DNA of 10,539 nt from a bacterium (GTDB lineage: Bacteria > Ratteibacteria > UBA8468 > B48-G9 > JAFGKM01), in the NCBI GenBank assembly GCA_035370465.1, contig DAOOVW010000053.1, forward strand, positions 1 to 10,539, given 5' to 3'. The position numbers and the translations under genes are program-made. The stretch's first letter is position 1, and the number at the start of each line of letters is the position of its first letter. Below are positions 6,021 through 10,539 of this stretch, one piece after another. Under the pieces are notes generated by a model that had not been told where the DNA came from, made no database searches, and was given only the letters and a program-made list of their open reading frames with translations.

Positions 6021-6488
6021 TTAAGAAATTAAAACAGACGAAAGACAGGCACATGCATTTCCTTTTCCTATTTCACCAATTCCTTCGTATGTTTTAACTT
6101 TTATCCCTATATTTTTTTCATCAATCCCTGTAATTTCAGAAATTTTTTTTCTTATTAAGGGGACATAAGGAGAAAGTTTTGGTTTTTCACATATTATAAC
6201 AACATCAATATTTTCTATTTTACAATTTTCCTTTTTCATTATTGTAAGAACTTTTTTTAGAATTTTTTTACTATCAATTCCTTTTATTTTTTCATCTGTA
6301 TCAGGAAAATAAAAACCAATATCTGGTTTAGCCAGAGAACCTAAAATAGCATCAGATAAAGAATGAAGAAGAACATCTCCATCACTATGCCCGATAAGTC
6401 CATGACTATAAGGTATTTCAACACTCCCAAGAATAAATTTTCTGTCCTTTTCAAATCTATGAATATCAAACCCAATCCCTATTTTCAT
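6021..6488 (-). CDS. ispF: 2-C-methyl-D-erythritol 2,4-cyclodiphosphate synthase
   Basis: 155 aa, the full family length. IspF converts CDP-methylerythritol 2-phosphate to the cyclic diphosphate with release of CMP, in the MEP pathway to isoprenoid precursors, as a cytosolic homotrimer. The zinc ligands D8 and H10 (GIGFDIHRF) and H42 (HSDGDVLLHSLSDAILG) are in their standard places. Also visible are DIGFYFPDTD (56-65), EKPKLSPY and a C-terminal KTYEGIGEIGKGNACAC in place of the usual TTEGLGFxGRxEG, a mild variation. The ATG at 6488 has GAGGT about 9 bases upstream. It follows the methyltransferase gene by 38 bases on the same strand, so it is probably co-transcribed. The usual partner ispD is not in the window. 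This implies the cell makes isoprenoids by the MEP route. Confidence 0.95.
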   Translation of the reverse strand: MKIGIGFDIHRFEKDRKFILGSVEIPYSHGLIGHSDGDVLLHSLSDAILGSLAKPDIGFYFPDTDEKIKGIDSKKILKKVLTIMKKENCKIENIDVVIICEKPKLSPYVPLIRKKISEITGIDEKNIGIKVKTYEGIGEIGKGNACACLSSVLIS

Positions 6489-6526
6489 ATTATTTTTACC
6501 TCACAAGAAATTATTTAAAAAATTTT

Positions 6527-7573
6527 TTATAATTTTTCCAATCTCTCAATCTCTTGTTTTATTTCTTCAATTACTTCTGGACTAATAATAGTTTTTACTG
6601 AAAGTAATTCTCTTTTTGTTGAATCAGATAGGTCAATTTTTGAACCGAATTTTAATTTTTTTGGGTCTATTTTCTTATCAAATTTTATATGGTCTTTAAA
6701 GATATAAGGTAAATTTGAAATCTCTAAATTCCAATTTGTGTTTCTAAATTTTTGCTTTATTATTTCAAACTCTGTATTTTGAATAAAATCTATTTTGTCT
6801 ATACCAACTTTTTCTTTTATTATTGATAAAAAATTTTCGTTTATTTCATATCCAATTGAATTTCTATATAAATTTTTAGCAGCAAGAGTTGTAGTTCCAC
6901 TGCCCAAAAAAGGGTCCAAAATAGCATCTTCTACAAAACTGAACATTTTAATTAATCTTTTGGGTAGTTCTTCTGGAAACATTGCTAAATGTTCCGTTTG
7001 CTTTTCACCGGTAAAATTCCAATGCCCAGAAAAATATTCATTCCATTCTTTTTTTGTAAGTTTGGATTTTTCTTTTAACTCTTTTGAATCCTTTGGGGGA
7101 TTTCCGGGTTTTTTAAATATTAATATAAATTCATAATCAATCTTTATAATACCATTTCTTGGGTAAGGAAAACTGCCCATTAAAGTAGCACCACCAGTAG
7201 TATTCATAGTTGTTGGTTTTTGCCAAATAATATCCCCCATATAATCAAATCCTATTGTTTCACAGAATTTAATTATTTCTGTTCGTATAGGGATAATTTT
7301 ATATCTTCCATAATAGACAGAACGAGCAAATTGGTCGCCTATATTTATACATAGACGACAACCATCATATAATACCCTATAACATTCATTCCACACCAAA
7401 TTTAAATTGTTTATATAATTTTCATAAGTATCATTAAAACCAATCTCATTTTTAACTCCGTAATCTTTTAATTGCCAATATGGTGGTGATGTAATAATAA
7501 GATGAACTGATTTATCGGGAATTTCCTCCATTTTTCGTGAATCACCAATTATTATTTTATGTTTTGTTACCAT
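6527..7573 (-). CDS. Beta-class DNA methyltransferase (N4-cytosine or N6-adenine), apparently without a restriction partner
   Basis: 348 aa. It transfers methyl from S-adenosylmethionine to an exocyclic amino group in a specific DNA sequence. Catalytic motif IV, TSPPYW (28-33), precedes the cofactor motif DPFLGSGTTT (220-229), the order of the beta class. SPPYW is most typical of N4-cytosine enzymes, though N6-adenine enzymes with SPPY exist. GDSRKMEEIPDKSVHLIIT at the N-terminus and NSIGYEINENF after motif I are also typical. The region 125-215 probably contains part of target recognition. A C-terminal extension of roughly 75 residues (FIQNTEF onward) ends in a charged helix (SPEVIEEIKQEIERLEKL). 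No restriction endonuclease is recognisable in the window, so this may be an orphan regulatory or protective methylase. The ribosome binding site is weak (AGAG). It begins 34 bases beyond tRNA-Ser without a visible terminator. Confidence 0.9.
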   Translation of the reverse strand: MVTKHKIIIGDSRKMEEIPDKSVHLIITSPPYWQLKDYGVKNEIGFNDTYENYINNLNLVWNECYRVLYDGCRLCINIGDQFARSVYYGRYKIIPIRTEIIKFCETIGFDYMGDIIWQKPTTMNTTGGATLMGSFPYPRNGIIKIDYEFILIFKKPGNPPKDSKELKEKSKLTKKEWNEYFSGHWNFTGEKQTEHLAMFPEELPKRLIKMFSFVEDAILDPFLGSGTTTLAAKNLYRNSIGYEINENFLSIIKEKVGIDKIDFIQNTEFEIIKQKFRNTNWNLEISNLPYIFKDHIKFDKKIDPKKLKFGSKIDLSDSTKRELLSVKTIISPEVIEEIKQEIERLEKL

Positions 7574-7607
7574 ATATTTCTCTTTAAGTATAAAACCATT
7601 CTAAAAG

Positions 7608-7693
7608 CGGAGGGGGTGGGAGTCGAACCCACGATCCCAGATTGGGATACACGCTTTCCAAGCGTGCGCACTCGGCCTCTATGCGACCCCTCC
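7608..7693 (-). tRNA. tRNA-Ser (anticodon GGA)
   Basis: Eighty-six bases on the minus strand: acceptor GGAGGGG/CCCCTCC with discriminator G, anticodon stem CACGC/GCGTG with loop TTGGAAA, a long variable arm (TATCCCA pairing with TGGGATC) typical of serine tRNA, and T-stem GTGGG/CCCAC with loop TTCGACT. Positions 34-36 read GGA, which decodes UCC/UCU. CCA is not encoded. Its first 15 bases are also the last codons and stop of the upstream 70-aa gene, and a strong promoter lies above that gene, so the tRNA is probably released from an mRNA-tRNA transcript. Confidence 0.95.
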
Positions 7694-7891
7694 AGAACTT
7701 TTTTTATCAGATGAGAAAATTCTTGCAGGAAACTCATAACCTGCTTTTAATCTTTTATAAAAAAGTTTTTTAGAAAGTCGATTTAACTGACTATAAGAAA
7801 TTTCTCCTGTCTCTAATTTTTTTAATTTTTCCTTTGCTTTTATTTGTTTCTTCTTATAAATTTTTCTTACATCTGTACTATATTTTCCCAT
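7679..7891 (-). CDS. Small strongly basic protein of unknown function, overlapping tRNA-Ser
   Basis: 70 aa with about 16 lysines and 4 arginines; MGKYSTDVRKIYKKKQIKAK is followed by a mixed helix, then GEISYSQLNRLSKKL, then AGYEFPARIF. No family is recognised. The charge suggests RNA, DNA or ribosome binding, which is inference. Evidence that it is real: ATG at 7891 with a perfect AGGAGG at 7901-7906 and a consensus-like promoter at 7930-7958. Its last four codons (GGA GGG GTC GCA) and its TAG stop are the first 15 bases of tRNA-Ser, and the tRNA 5' base falls on a codon boundary. Cleavage by RNase P would thus leave an mRNA without a stop codon. The natural end of the protein may be near the serines just before the tRNA. 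Confidence 0.75.
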   Translation of the reverse strand: MGKYSTDVRKIYKKKQIKAKEKLKKLETGEISYSQLNRLSKKLFYKRLKAGYEFPARIFSSDKKSSGGVA

Positions 7892-7929
7892 ATTGGATAT
7901 CCTCCTATTTTGGTATGTAGTTTTTAAAA

Positions 7930-7958
7930 ATTATATTGGATAAACCATTTCAGGTCAA
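7930..7958 (-). promoter_or_regulatory. Strong sigma-70-type promoter of the 70-aa gene/tRNA-Ser transcript
   Basis: On the minus strand, TTGACC at 7953-7958, a 17-base spacer and a perfect TATAAT at 7930-7935. Transcription should begin near 7923, giving a leader of about 30 bases with AGGAGG at 7901-7906. It is the only convincing promoter upstream of tRNA-Ser, and possibly also serves the methyltransferase and ispF. Confidence 0.85.
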
Positions 7959-8044
7959 GAAAAATGAGAAATAAATAATAGAAGTGAGATTTGTAATACC
8001 CCTTTCAGTGAGAAAAAATAGAAATATTTTTACAAAAATCCGAA

Positions 8045-8314
8045 TTATAGTTTAATCCAAAACGATATTATTTCTTTAAAAACAAGTGGCAATAAAGCAA
8101 ATAGACAATGAATTTCTGCTATTAATGAAGAACGGAGATATTCATTTTTAAAACTTATGTTTTTAAAGTTTAAAGACATTGGAAACCATCGCGGAACTTC
8201 TGACATATATTTACGGTATTGCTCACCATACAATTCCAATAAATGTTGTTCTTCATATTTTACAACAAGCGAATAGACAATTACCCATAATATGCCTCCT
8301 TTCAGGTCTTTAGG
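8045..8314 (-). pseudogene. C-terminal remnant of an isoprenylcysteine carboxyl methyltransferase-like membrane protein
   Basis: The frame is open from an in-frame stop at 8315-8317 to the TAA at 8045-8047, about 89 codons. It reads a hydrophobic segment (GILWVIVYSLVV), then KYEEQHLLELYGEQYRKYMS and EVPRWFP, matching the conserved end of the ICMT/phospholipid methyltransferase family (EExxLxxxFGEEYxxYxxxVPRWIP). A second hydrophobic segment (LFALLPLVFKEIISFW) follows. The N-terminal membrane segments and the usual GxYxxxRHPxYxG-type region are missing, and upstream DNA is repeat-rich. No in-frame ATG or GTG lies before the conserved part; the nearest candidate is TTG at 8239. A good AGGAGG (8295-8300) with ATG (8286-8288) is in another frame and stops after 11 codons. 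I judge it a truncated, probably dead gene. Confidence 0.65.
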
Positions 8315-8426
8315 TTATTTCCTAAAAGGTTACATATTTAAACACTTTTTACAATCTTTTTCTCCCTATTAGACCCGGTGCACTATGGTTGCCGATAGTT
8401 AGTACATTATACCCTGCTTGGTGACA
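8315..8426. other. Non-coding spacer between the methyltransferase-like remnant and the repeat cluster
   Basis: No gene is seen. ATTATA at 8406-8411 gives a TATAAT on the minus strand, but no acceptable -35 lies at the right distance. Base composition shifts from A+T-rich to mixed near 8370, marking the entry to the repeat cluster. Confidence 0.35.
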
Positions 8427-8454
8427 TAAACTGCCTGTGTAGAACAATCCCCCT
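8427..8454 (+). repeat. Right copy of the 28-bp inverted repeat
   Basis: Exact reverse complement of window positions 1-28. It overlaps the AATCCCCCTC part of the 39-bp repeat that starts at 8446. The two copies bracket nearly the whole gene-bearing left part of the window in opposite orientation. Confidence 0.8.
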
Positions 8455-8523
8455 CAATTCCCGTTGTGCTTATTGAACCTCCAAAATCCCCCTCAATCTC
8501 CGTTGTGCTATCTGAAATCCCCC
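8446..8523 (-). repeat. Two tandem 39-bp units carrying AAGCACAACGG...GAGGGGGATT
   Basis: AATCCCCCTCAATTCCCGTT begins at 8446 and AATCCCCCTCAATCTCCGTT at 8485, 39 bases apart, each followed by GTGCT. A third AATCCCCCT starts at 8516. On the minus strand they read as the AAGCACAACGGG-N4-GAGGGGGATT motif also present at 117-142. With two or three uneven copies, this is an interspersed repeat block, not a CRISPR array. Confidence 0.7.
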
Positions 8524-8670
8524 TTTATCCCTCCGCCAAAATGCGCGTCGGACAGGCCTTTGTTAAAGGGGAAAATGACGCACCAACTCTGAGGCACAAG
8601 GGAAGCAACTTTTGTCGGTTTAATAAAGTGGGGAAACTTTGTCTTCAATTTTTTCATTTTGCACTTCTCA

Positions 8671-8757
8671 CATCCCCCCTCATCATAATCTTCTCCCCAC
8701 AGGGGCGAAGAAAAGACAATCCCCCTCACCTTCTATCCTCTCCCCACAGGGGAGAGG
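8671..8757 (+). repeat. Two related 40-bp units, each ending in a CTCCCCACAGGGG palindrome
   Basis: Unit one (8671-8710) runs CATCCCCCCTCATCATAATC then TTCTCCCCACAGGGGCGAAG. Unit two (8717-8757) runs CAATCCCCCTCACCTTCTAT then CCTCTCCCCACAGGGGAGAGG. In unit two, CCTCTCCCC (8737-8745) pairs perfectly with GGGGAGAGG (8749-8757) around an ACA loop. The G+C content is far above that of the genes. Confidence 0.75.
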
Positions 8758-8827
8758 CTCGCCCGTAGGGTCCTCGCTTTTGGCTACGGATTCTAAACTA
8801 CTCCCGAGGGGAAGGGTGAGGGGGGAA
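8718..8827. repeat. Long inverted repeat enclosing the palindrome
   Basis: AATCCCCCTCACCTT at 8718-8732 is nearly complementary to AAGGGTGAGGGGGGAATT at 8812-8829. The whole stretch can fold into a large stem-loop with the 9-bp hairpin inside one side. Such G+C-rich foldback units look like small non-autonomous elements or REP/BIME-type repeats. The apparent open frames across 8466-8854 on both strands are by-products of this composition. Confidence 0.6.
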
Positions 8828-8829
8828 TT

Positions 8830-9044
8830 AATTTTTAGTATATATTTGGTGTAAAAACAGTATGAATATCACAATGCCTAAAAAAATATGGGAATTTAGG
8901 ATTATTAAAAAACATATAAGAGATATTAAGAAATTTTAGCAGTACCATGGAACGCAAAAAGAGGTAAAAATGGAAAAAGTAAAAGAATAAAAAATTGATA
9001 TAGTAATAATGAAATTAGAATAAATTGAAAATTATTAGAAATTT
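8830..9044. other. A+T-rich stretch with only broken short frames
   Basis: No intact gene is seen. A 21-codon frame at 8874-8939 (MPKKIWEFRIIKKHIRDIKKF) is followed in another frame from about 8932 by ILAVPWNAKRGKNGKSKRIKN, then by very short frames. The run suggests a decayed small gene with frameshifts. The WEFRI piece is reminiscent of the G(I/L)xELR strand of RelE/HigB-type toxins, but this is too short to rely on. Confidence 0.3.
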
Positions 9045-9143
9045 ATGAAATTAATTCCAGAAGAAAATTTAGAAGAATATGAGAATTCAAAAGAAATAAA
9101 AAAAGCATATAATTCTGCAATAAAAATCTATCCCCCAATTTAA
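9045..9143 (+). pseudogene. Short 32-codon frame, first member of a decayed two-gene unit
   Basis: ATG at 9045 to TAA at 9141-9143, encoding MKLIPEENLEEYENSKEIKK and a 12-residue end (AYNSAIKIYPPI). It is acidic and helical. It overlaps the next ATG by one base (TAATG), the arrangement usual in antitoxin-toxin operons. No family is recognised, and stop codons precede it in frame, so it may be the end of a longer antitoxin-like gene that decayed. Confidence 0.35.
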
Positions 9144-9301
9144 TGAAAATAGAAAAAACAAATTACTTTATAAAAGAGTATAAAAAACTCCCGTCAAAAG
9201 TTAAATCACTTTATAAAAAGCAAGAAGAAATATTTATTTCAAATTGGTCAAATATACTTTTGTTTACTTCTTATAATTATTCCCTTATTTTAATTCTCTA
9301 A
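9143..9301 (+). pseudogene. Truncated RelE/ParE-type toxin remnant
   Basis: 52 codons from ATG 9143 to TAA 9299-9301. MKIEKTNYFIKEYKKLPSKV then KSLYKKQEEIFISNW matches the usual N-terminus of RelE/ParE-superfamily toxins (first strand, then FxKxYKKLPxxVxxxxxK and a second helix). After residue 35 the sequence turns into unrelated hydrophobic residues (NILLFTSYNYSLILIL), and the strands carrying the usual catalytic residues are absent. I read it as a frameshifted or truncated toxin, lying just before an intact toxin-antitoxin operon. Confidence 0.5.
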
Positions 9302-9319
9302 ATGAATATTTTGGGAAAC

Positions 9320-9349
9320 TTGACGATTACAACTAAATAGTGGTATAAT
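9320..9349 (+). promoter_or_regulatory. Promoter of the higBA operon
   Basis: TTGACG at 9320-9325, an 18-base spacer and a perfect TATAAT at 9344-9349. Transcription should begin near 9356, about 13 bases before the ATG at 9369, leaving no room for a normal ribosome binding site and none is visible. Operons of this type are usually repressed by their own HigA, but no clear inverted-repeat operator is seen over the promoter. Confidence 0.8.
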
Positions 9350-9368
9350 CTTAAAAAATTATTTATTT

Positions 9369-9734
9369 ATGGGAAACTATATTTGTATTTTTTACAAGAC
9401 AGTCAGTGGAAATTCGCCAGTAGAAGATTTTATTGAATCTTTGGATGAAGATACACAAGATAAGTTTATTTACAAAAAGGAATTACTGGAACATTTTGGT
9501 CCGCAATTACGTTGTCCGCATACAAGTGAAATTTCTGAAGGTATATTTGAGTTGCGATTTAAAGGAAAAGAGGGGCAGATTAGGATTTTGTTTTTCTTTT
9601 ATTATGAGAAACAAATTATTCTGGTGCATGGGTTTGTGAAGAAAACACAGAAAACACCGAAAAAAGAAATTAATATTGCAAAGAAAAGGAAAACAGAATA
9701 TTACCAAAGAGTAAAAGAGGAGGAGAAATTATGA
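9369..9734 (+). CDS. higB: HigB-type toxin (phage Gp49-like / RelE superfamily)
   Basis: 121 aa. HigB toxins are ribosome-dependent or free mRNA interferases that stop translation. Visible family pattern: PVEDFIESLDEDTQDK (17-32), LLEHFGPQLRCPHTSEI, GIFELRFKGKEGQIRILFFF, then the signature ILVHGFVKKTQKTPKKEINI (84-103) and the AKKRKTEYYQR end. This is the DUF891/Gp49-like branch in which the toxin gene comes first. It has a good promoter but a short leader without a Shine-Dalgarno sequence, so toxin translation is probably weak. It shares ATGA with the antitoxin gene. It seems full length and intact. Confidence 0.9.
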   Translation: MGNYICIFYKTVSGNSPVEDFIESLDEDTQDKFIYKKELLEHFGPQLRCPHTSEISEGIFELRFKGKEGQIRILFFFYYEKQIILVHGFVKKTQKTPKKEINIAKKRKTEYYQRVKEEEKL

Positions 9735-10048
9735 GAAAAGTAGATGATTATATAAAAGAGAAAATGACAAAAAATCCAGATTTTAAATCTCGTTATGAAA
9801 TAATAAAACAAAAAGTAGAAGTTGCTAAAAGAATTATTGAGTATAGGAATAAATATAATTTATCTCAATCTCAACTTGCCAAAAAGTTAGGTGTCTCACA
9901 ACAATATATTTCTAAAATAGAAGAAGGAGAGTTTTCTAATATAGAGACGGTAGAAAATATTCTTAACCAAATAGGATATTGTCTAAAATTAGAAGTAGTT
10001 CCTTTATCTAATCAAGATAAAGGTTCTTATCAACAAGTTTTACCATAA
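9731..10048 (+). CDS. higA: HigA-type antitoxin, XRE-family HTH regulator
   Basis: 105 aa. It neutralises HigB by direct binding and usually represses the operon. Residues 1-35 are a charged helical N-terminus (MRKVDDYIKEKMTKNPDFKS); the helix-turn-helix is at 44-67 (LSQSQLAKKLGVSQQYISKI, then EEGE), followed by SNIETVENILNQIGYCLKLEVVP. The ATG overlaps the toxin stop (ATGA) and has a strong AGGAGG at 9718-9723 seven bases upstream, so the antitoxin is likely translated far better than the toxin. No terminator is seen after the TAA at 10046-10048. Confidence 0.92.
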   Translation: MRKVDDYIKEKMTKNPDFKSRYEIIKQKVEVAKRIIEYRNKYNLSQSQLAKKLGVSQQYISKIEEGEFSNIETVENILNQIGYCLKLEVVPLSNQDKGSYQQVLP

Positions 10049-10453
10049 AATTGCGCACAAATAAGAAACTTGAAAAAGTTGAGATACCATAGGTAACATT
10101 CCACAGTTTTTTGAGAAGTTCAAGGATTCATATAATAAAAGAAAGGAAGCAGTGAAGATAGAAGCAGAAGTGGAGTTTTGAAAGAGGTAAACAATTTATT
10201 ACGCCATATCTAACCGCGGGGGTTGAACAAGAAGGACACTAAAATTTGACTTTTTTAAGAGGACACTTTAGAAATTTTAGTAGTTAAAAATTTATGGATA
10301 GTTGCTTCTTGTTTTTACAGGAAAAAATAGACATTACCATGAAAAGTTCTTATTTCATATTGGGAATTAAACTCAAAAAATAACTTTTGCAGGTAAATGT
10401 TTTTAGAGATTAATTGAAAATTTGGATAATTTATAGCAATATACTGAACCTTT
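10049..10453. other. Gene-free stretch with possible insertion-sequence debris
   Basis: About 400 bases without an intact gene. An open piece before the TGA near 10181 encodes TIGNIPQFFEKFKDSYNKRK and continues EAVKIEAEVEF, preceded directly by a stop codon; it may be the tail of a lost gene. GGACACT occurs at 10234-10240 and 10261-10267, next to a CCGCGGGGG patch. Such repeated GGACAC motifs occur near the ends of some insertion sequences, but no transposase is seen. The rest (10270-10453) is A+T-rich with nothing recognised. Confidence 0.35.
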
Positions 10454-10539
10454 TTAATTTTGTAAAGAAGAGTTTAGGTTTGCAATTGTTGCCTGAACAT
10501 TTTTTATTCTCTCTTCTATATCTGGATGGTCGCTTAAAA
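10454..10539 (-). CDS. C-terminal end of an M48-type metallopeptidase, cut by the window
   Basis: On the minus strand the frame open at the window edge reads LSDHPDIEERIKNVQATIAN then LNSSLQN and a TAA at 10454-10456. LSxHPxxEERIxxL is the conserved end of M48-family zinc peptidases (HtpX/BepA/LoiP-like), which act in membrane or periplasmic protein quality control. Only 27 codons are inside the window, so the HEXXH site cannot be checked. The 3' end lies about 400 bases from higA and is convergent with it. Confidence 0.7.
   Translation of the reverse strand, partial: LSDHPDIEERIKNVQATIANLNSSLQN

Noticed and set aside
6795..7136. Plus-strand 113-codon frame
   Set aside because: Antisense to the methyltransferase motif I region; no start signals and no known domain.
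8286..8300. ATG with perfect AGGAGG upstream of the ICMT-like remnant
   Set aside because: It is in a different frame from the conserved part and reaches a stop after 11 codons, so it does not give an intact gene without assuming a frameshift.
8427..8525. Possible CRISPR array
   Set aside because: The AATCCCCCTC units occur only two or three times with uneven spacing and no unique spacers of constant length; no cas genes are present.
8466..8854. Overlapping open frames of 71-100 codons on both strands
   Set aside because: They lie over G+C-rich repeats that are open in several frames at once; the products are proline- and serine-rich without family motifs and lack ribosome binding sites.
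9433..9707. Alternative frames on both strands within higB
   Set aside because: Shadows of the HigB frame, which carries the family signature and the ATGA junction with higA.
10068..10085. Terminator after higA
   Set aside because: AACTT-GAAA-AAGTT forms only a 5-bp A+T stem with no T-run.

Overview
AT-rich bacterial DNA (by eye about 30% G+C). Coding frames are lysine- and isoleucine-rich, sigma-70-type promoters are clear (TTGNCN, 16-18 bp spacer, TATAAT), and neither tRNA encodes its CCA end. The gene set (a double ATP-cone NrdD-like protein, a divergent OLA1/YchF-like G protein, IspF, mixed amidohydrolase and aldo/keto reductase genes) and the many G+C-rich intergenic repeats fit an uncultured candidate-phylum bacterium, perhaps Omnitrophota-like. 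That placement is inference only.

Left part (1-1076): a repeat-rich edge, then a minus-strand pair of small unassigned proteins of 86 aa each, two bases apart, then tRNA-Phe(GAA) on the minus strand. Middle plus-strand block (1042-5896): a strong promoter drives an NrdD-like protein with two ATP-cones but no visible catalytic or glycyl-radical motifs. It overlaps a short OLA1/YchF-like protein by 7 bases. An M20 amidohydrolase and an aldo/keto reductase follow, each apparently with its own promoter elements.

Minus-strand block (7958 down to 6021): one strong promoter is followed by a 70-aa basic protein gene whose last four codons and stop lie inside tRNA-Ser(GGA), then a beta-class DNA methyltransferase, then ispF. 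No terminator is visible between them, so they may form one transcript.

Right part (7979-10539) is accessory and eroded. It holds the C-terminal remnant of an isoprenylcysteine-methyltransferase-like membrane protein, a cluster of G+C-rich repeats including an inverted copy of the first 28 bases of the window, remnants of a small two-gene unit resembling a RelE toxin operon, an intact higB-higA toxin-antitoxin operon with its own promoter, possible insertion-sequence debris, and at the edge the last 27 codons of an M48-type metallopeptidase on the minus strand.

The most distinctive signals are: (i) a short hairpin repeat in sense orientation just past the 3' ends of several unrelated transcription units; (ii) the protein gene/tRNA-Ser overlap, in which RNase P cleavage would remove the stop codon of the mRNA; (iii) the NrdD-like protein without catalytic motifs, coupled to an OLA1-like protein with an altered nucleotide-specificity loop. 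No CRISPR array, complete insertion sequence or known defence cassette beyond the orphan methyltransferase and higBA was found.
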